23,310 bases of DNA, taken from positions 1-23,310 of the forward strand of contig CAAGIF010000216.1 of NCBI GenBank assembly GCA_900769845.1, in the 5' to 3' direction. Positions 22,720-23,310 of the stretch are shown piece after piece. The stretch comes from an uncultured Oscillospiraceae bacterium (GTDB taxonomy: Bacteria > Bacillota_A > Clostridia > Oscillospirales > Oscillospiraceae). Each line of letters starts with the position of its first letter. Position 1 is the stretch's first letter. A program made the translations under genes and the position numbers. Under the pieces are notes generated by a model that ran no database searches, was not told where the DNA came from, and saw only the letters and a list, made by a program, of their open reading frames with translations.

Positions 22720-23310
22720 TAATTTGCTGATCATCATTACAAATGTGCTGATCATGCTGATACCCATAATCACAGAAAACACGATCATGCCGGGACTGGA
22801 CAGGAAGCATTTCAGATAAAGTCCTGGAATTTTTCCCTGCCTTTTGTATTCTTTTACTGCCTTTCGGTTAACAATCAATACGACCACAGCTCCGATTCCC
22901 GTGAGGATCAGTACTCCCCATGAGATCACAGATGCGGCAGCTTCGGGCATAAAGGATGTAATCCGGTTGATCATATCTGCCACAACAAGATTGTTGATCA
23001 TATGCAGCAGCATGGCCCAGACAATAGAGTATTCCGATGCAACATAGCCAAGCACCAAACCAACCAGGAAGGCAAATCCGGATTGCAGAAGATTGCCGTG
23101 GAAGATGCCAAAGGTAAATGCCGAACAAAAAATAGCAAACCGTCTGCCGAATGGCATCAATTCCTTCTGAACAAGACCCCGAAAAAGTATCTCCTCTGAA
23201 ATGGGCGCCAGAACAGCGCCATAGAGGAACAGGCTGAAGAAGTCCATATCCAAAGCCATCTCCGCCATTCCCTCCAGAAAGGTAAGGACAAAGCAGTTAA
23301 GAAGCATTTC
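22717..23310 (-). CDS. CPBP family intramembrane metalloprotease (N-terminus outside window)
   Basis: At least 197 residues belong to the CPBP/Abi family of membrane metal-dependent proteases related to CAAX prenyl protease 2. The motifs are EEILFRG, FGIFHGN and HMINN, the expected metal and catalytic residues, so the protease is likely active. Five or six membrane segments are visible. The reading frame continues past 23310; the first internal ATG (23305-23307) is not a convincing start, as family members usually run to 220-330 aa. Substrate is unknown; relatives act in bacteriocin immunity or membrane protein processing. It ends at the shared terminator. Confidence 0.88.
   Translation of the reverse strand, partial: EMLLNCFVLTFLEGMAEMALDMDFFSLFLYGAVLAPISEEILFRGLVQKELMPFGRRFAIFCSAFTFGIFHGNLLQSGFAFLVGLVLGYVASEYSIVWAMLLHMINNLVVADMINRITSFMPEAAASVISWGVLILTGIGAVVVLIVNRKAVKEYKRQGKIPGLYLKCFLSSPGMIVFSVIMGISMISTFVMMISKL

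Noticed and set aside
1..23310. Defence island, prophage or CRISPR system
   Set aside because: No cas, integrase, transposase or repeat-spacer array seen; the WYL gene alone does not indicate one.

Overview
The window suggests a spore-forming, low-to-mid GC Firmicute of class Clostridia, probably near the Oscillospiraceae; the placement is inferred from gene content and not tested. The reasons are a large Bacillus/Clostridium-type SRP RNA 5' domain, sporulation genes (GerW/YtfJ, DUF2953, a DUF3794-LysM protein, a DacF-like carboxypeptidase), an FHA-SEDS fusion beside its penicillin-binding protein, strong GGAGG ribosome sites, and vegetative promoters that nearly all have a 17-bp spacer. No insertion sequence, prophage, CRISPR array or tRNA was seen. 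Most genes read on the minus strand.

Left part (1-6841, all minus). Reading leftward from 6841: scpA, scpB, DUF2953, gerW, a dacF-like gene and an RluB-type pseudouridine synthase form one compact operon. It joins chromosome segregation to sporulation, wall modification and ribosome maturation. A forespore-type promoter appears to sit just before dacF. Next come a promoter, an RpiR/SIS regulator overlapping a BaiN-type flavoprotein, then acpP with its own consensus promoter, and finally the 5' (Alu) domain of the SRP RNA, cut by the window edge.

Middle (6900-11560). A small three-helix membrane protein (+) and rsmE (-) converge on a terminator. A MATE transporter (+) faces a DUF3794-LysM spore-coat-type gene (-) across a 159-bp gap with four successive hairpins. 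The DUF3794 gene has a good sigma-E-like promoter. A 49-aa membrane protein lies between it and the liv operon, and its ribosome-binding site is inside the liv terminator.

Liv operon (11602-16720). livJ, livH, livM, livG and livF encode a complete branched-chain amino-acid ABC importer. The most interesting signal is its leader: a consensus promoter, a 52-codon ORF with a strong ribosome site and branched-chain codons near its stop, and two mutually exclusive hairpins (antiterminator 16467-16504, terminator 16455-16475 plus T6) before livJ. This is the architecture of a ribosome-mediated attenuator that would raise uptake when branched-chain aminoacyl-tRNA is scarce.

Right part (16784-23310). 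A PBP and an FHA-SEDS protein form a wall-synthesis pair. Endonuclease IV (nfo) and a WYL regulator are divergent, with a perfect 10-bp dyad midway between their promoters. A lipoprotein, a DUF1294 membrane protein and a truncated CPBP protease follow.
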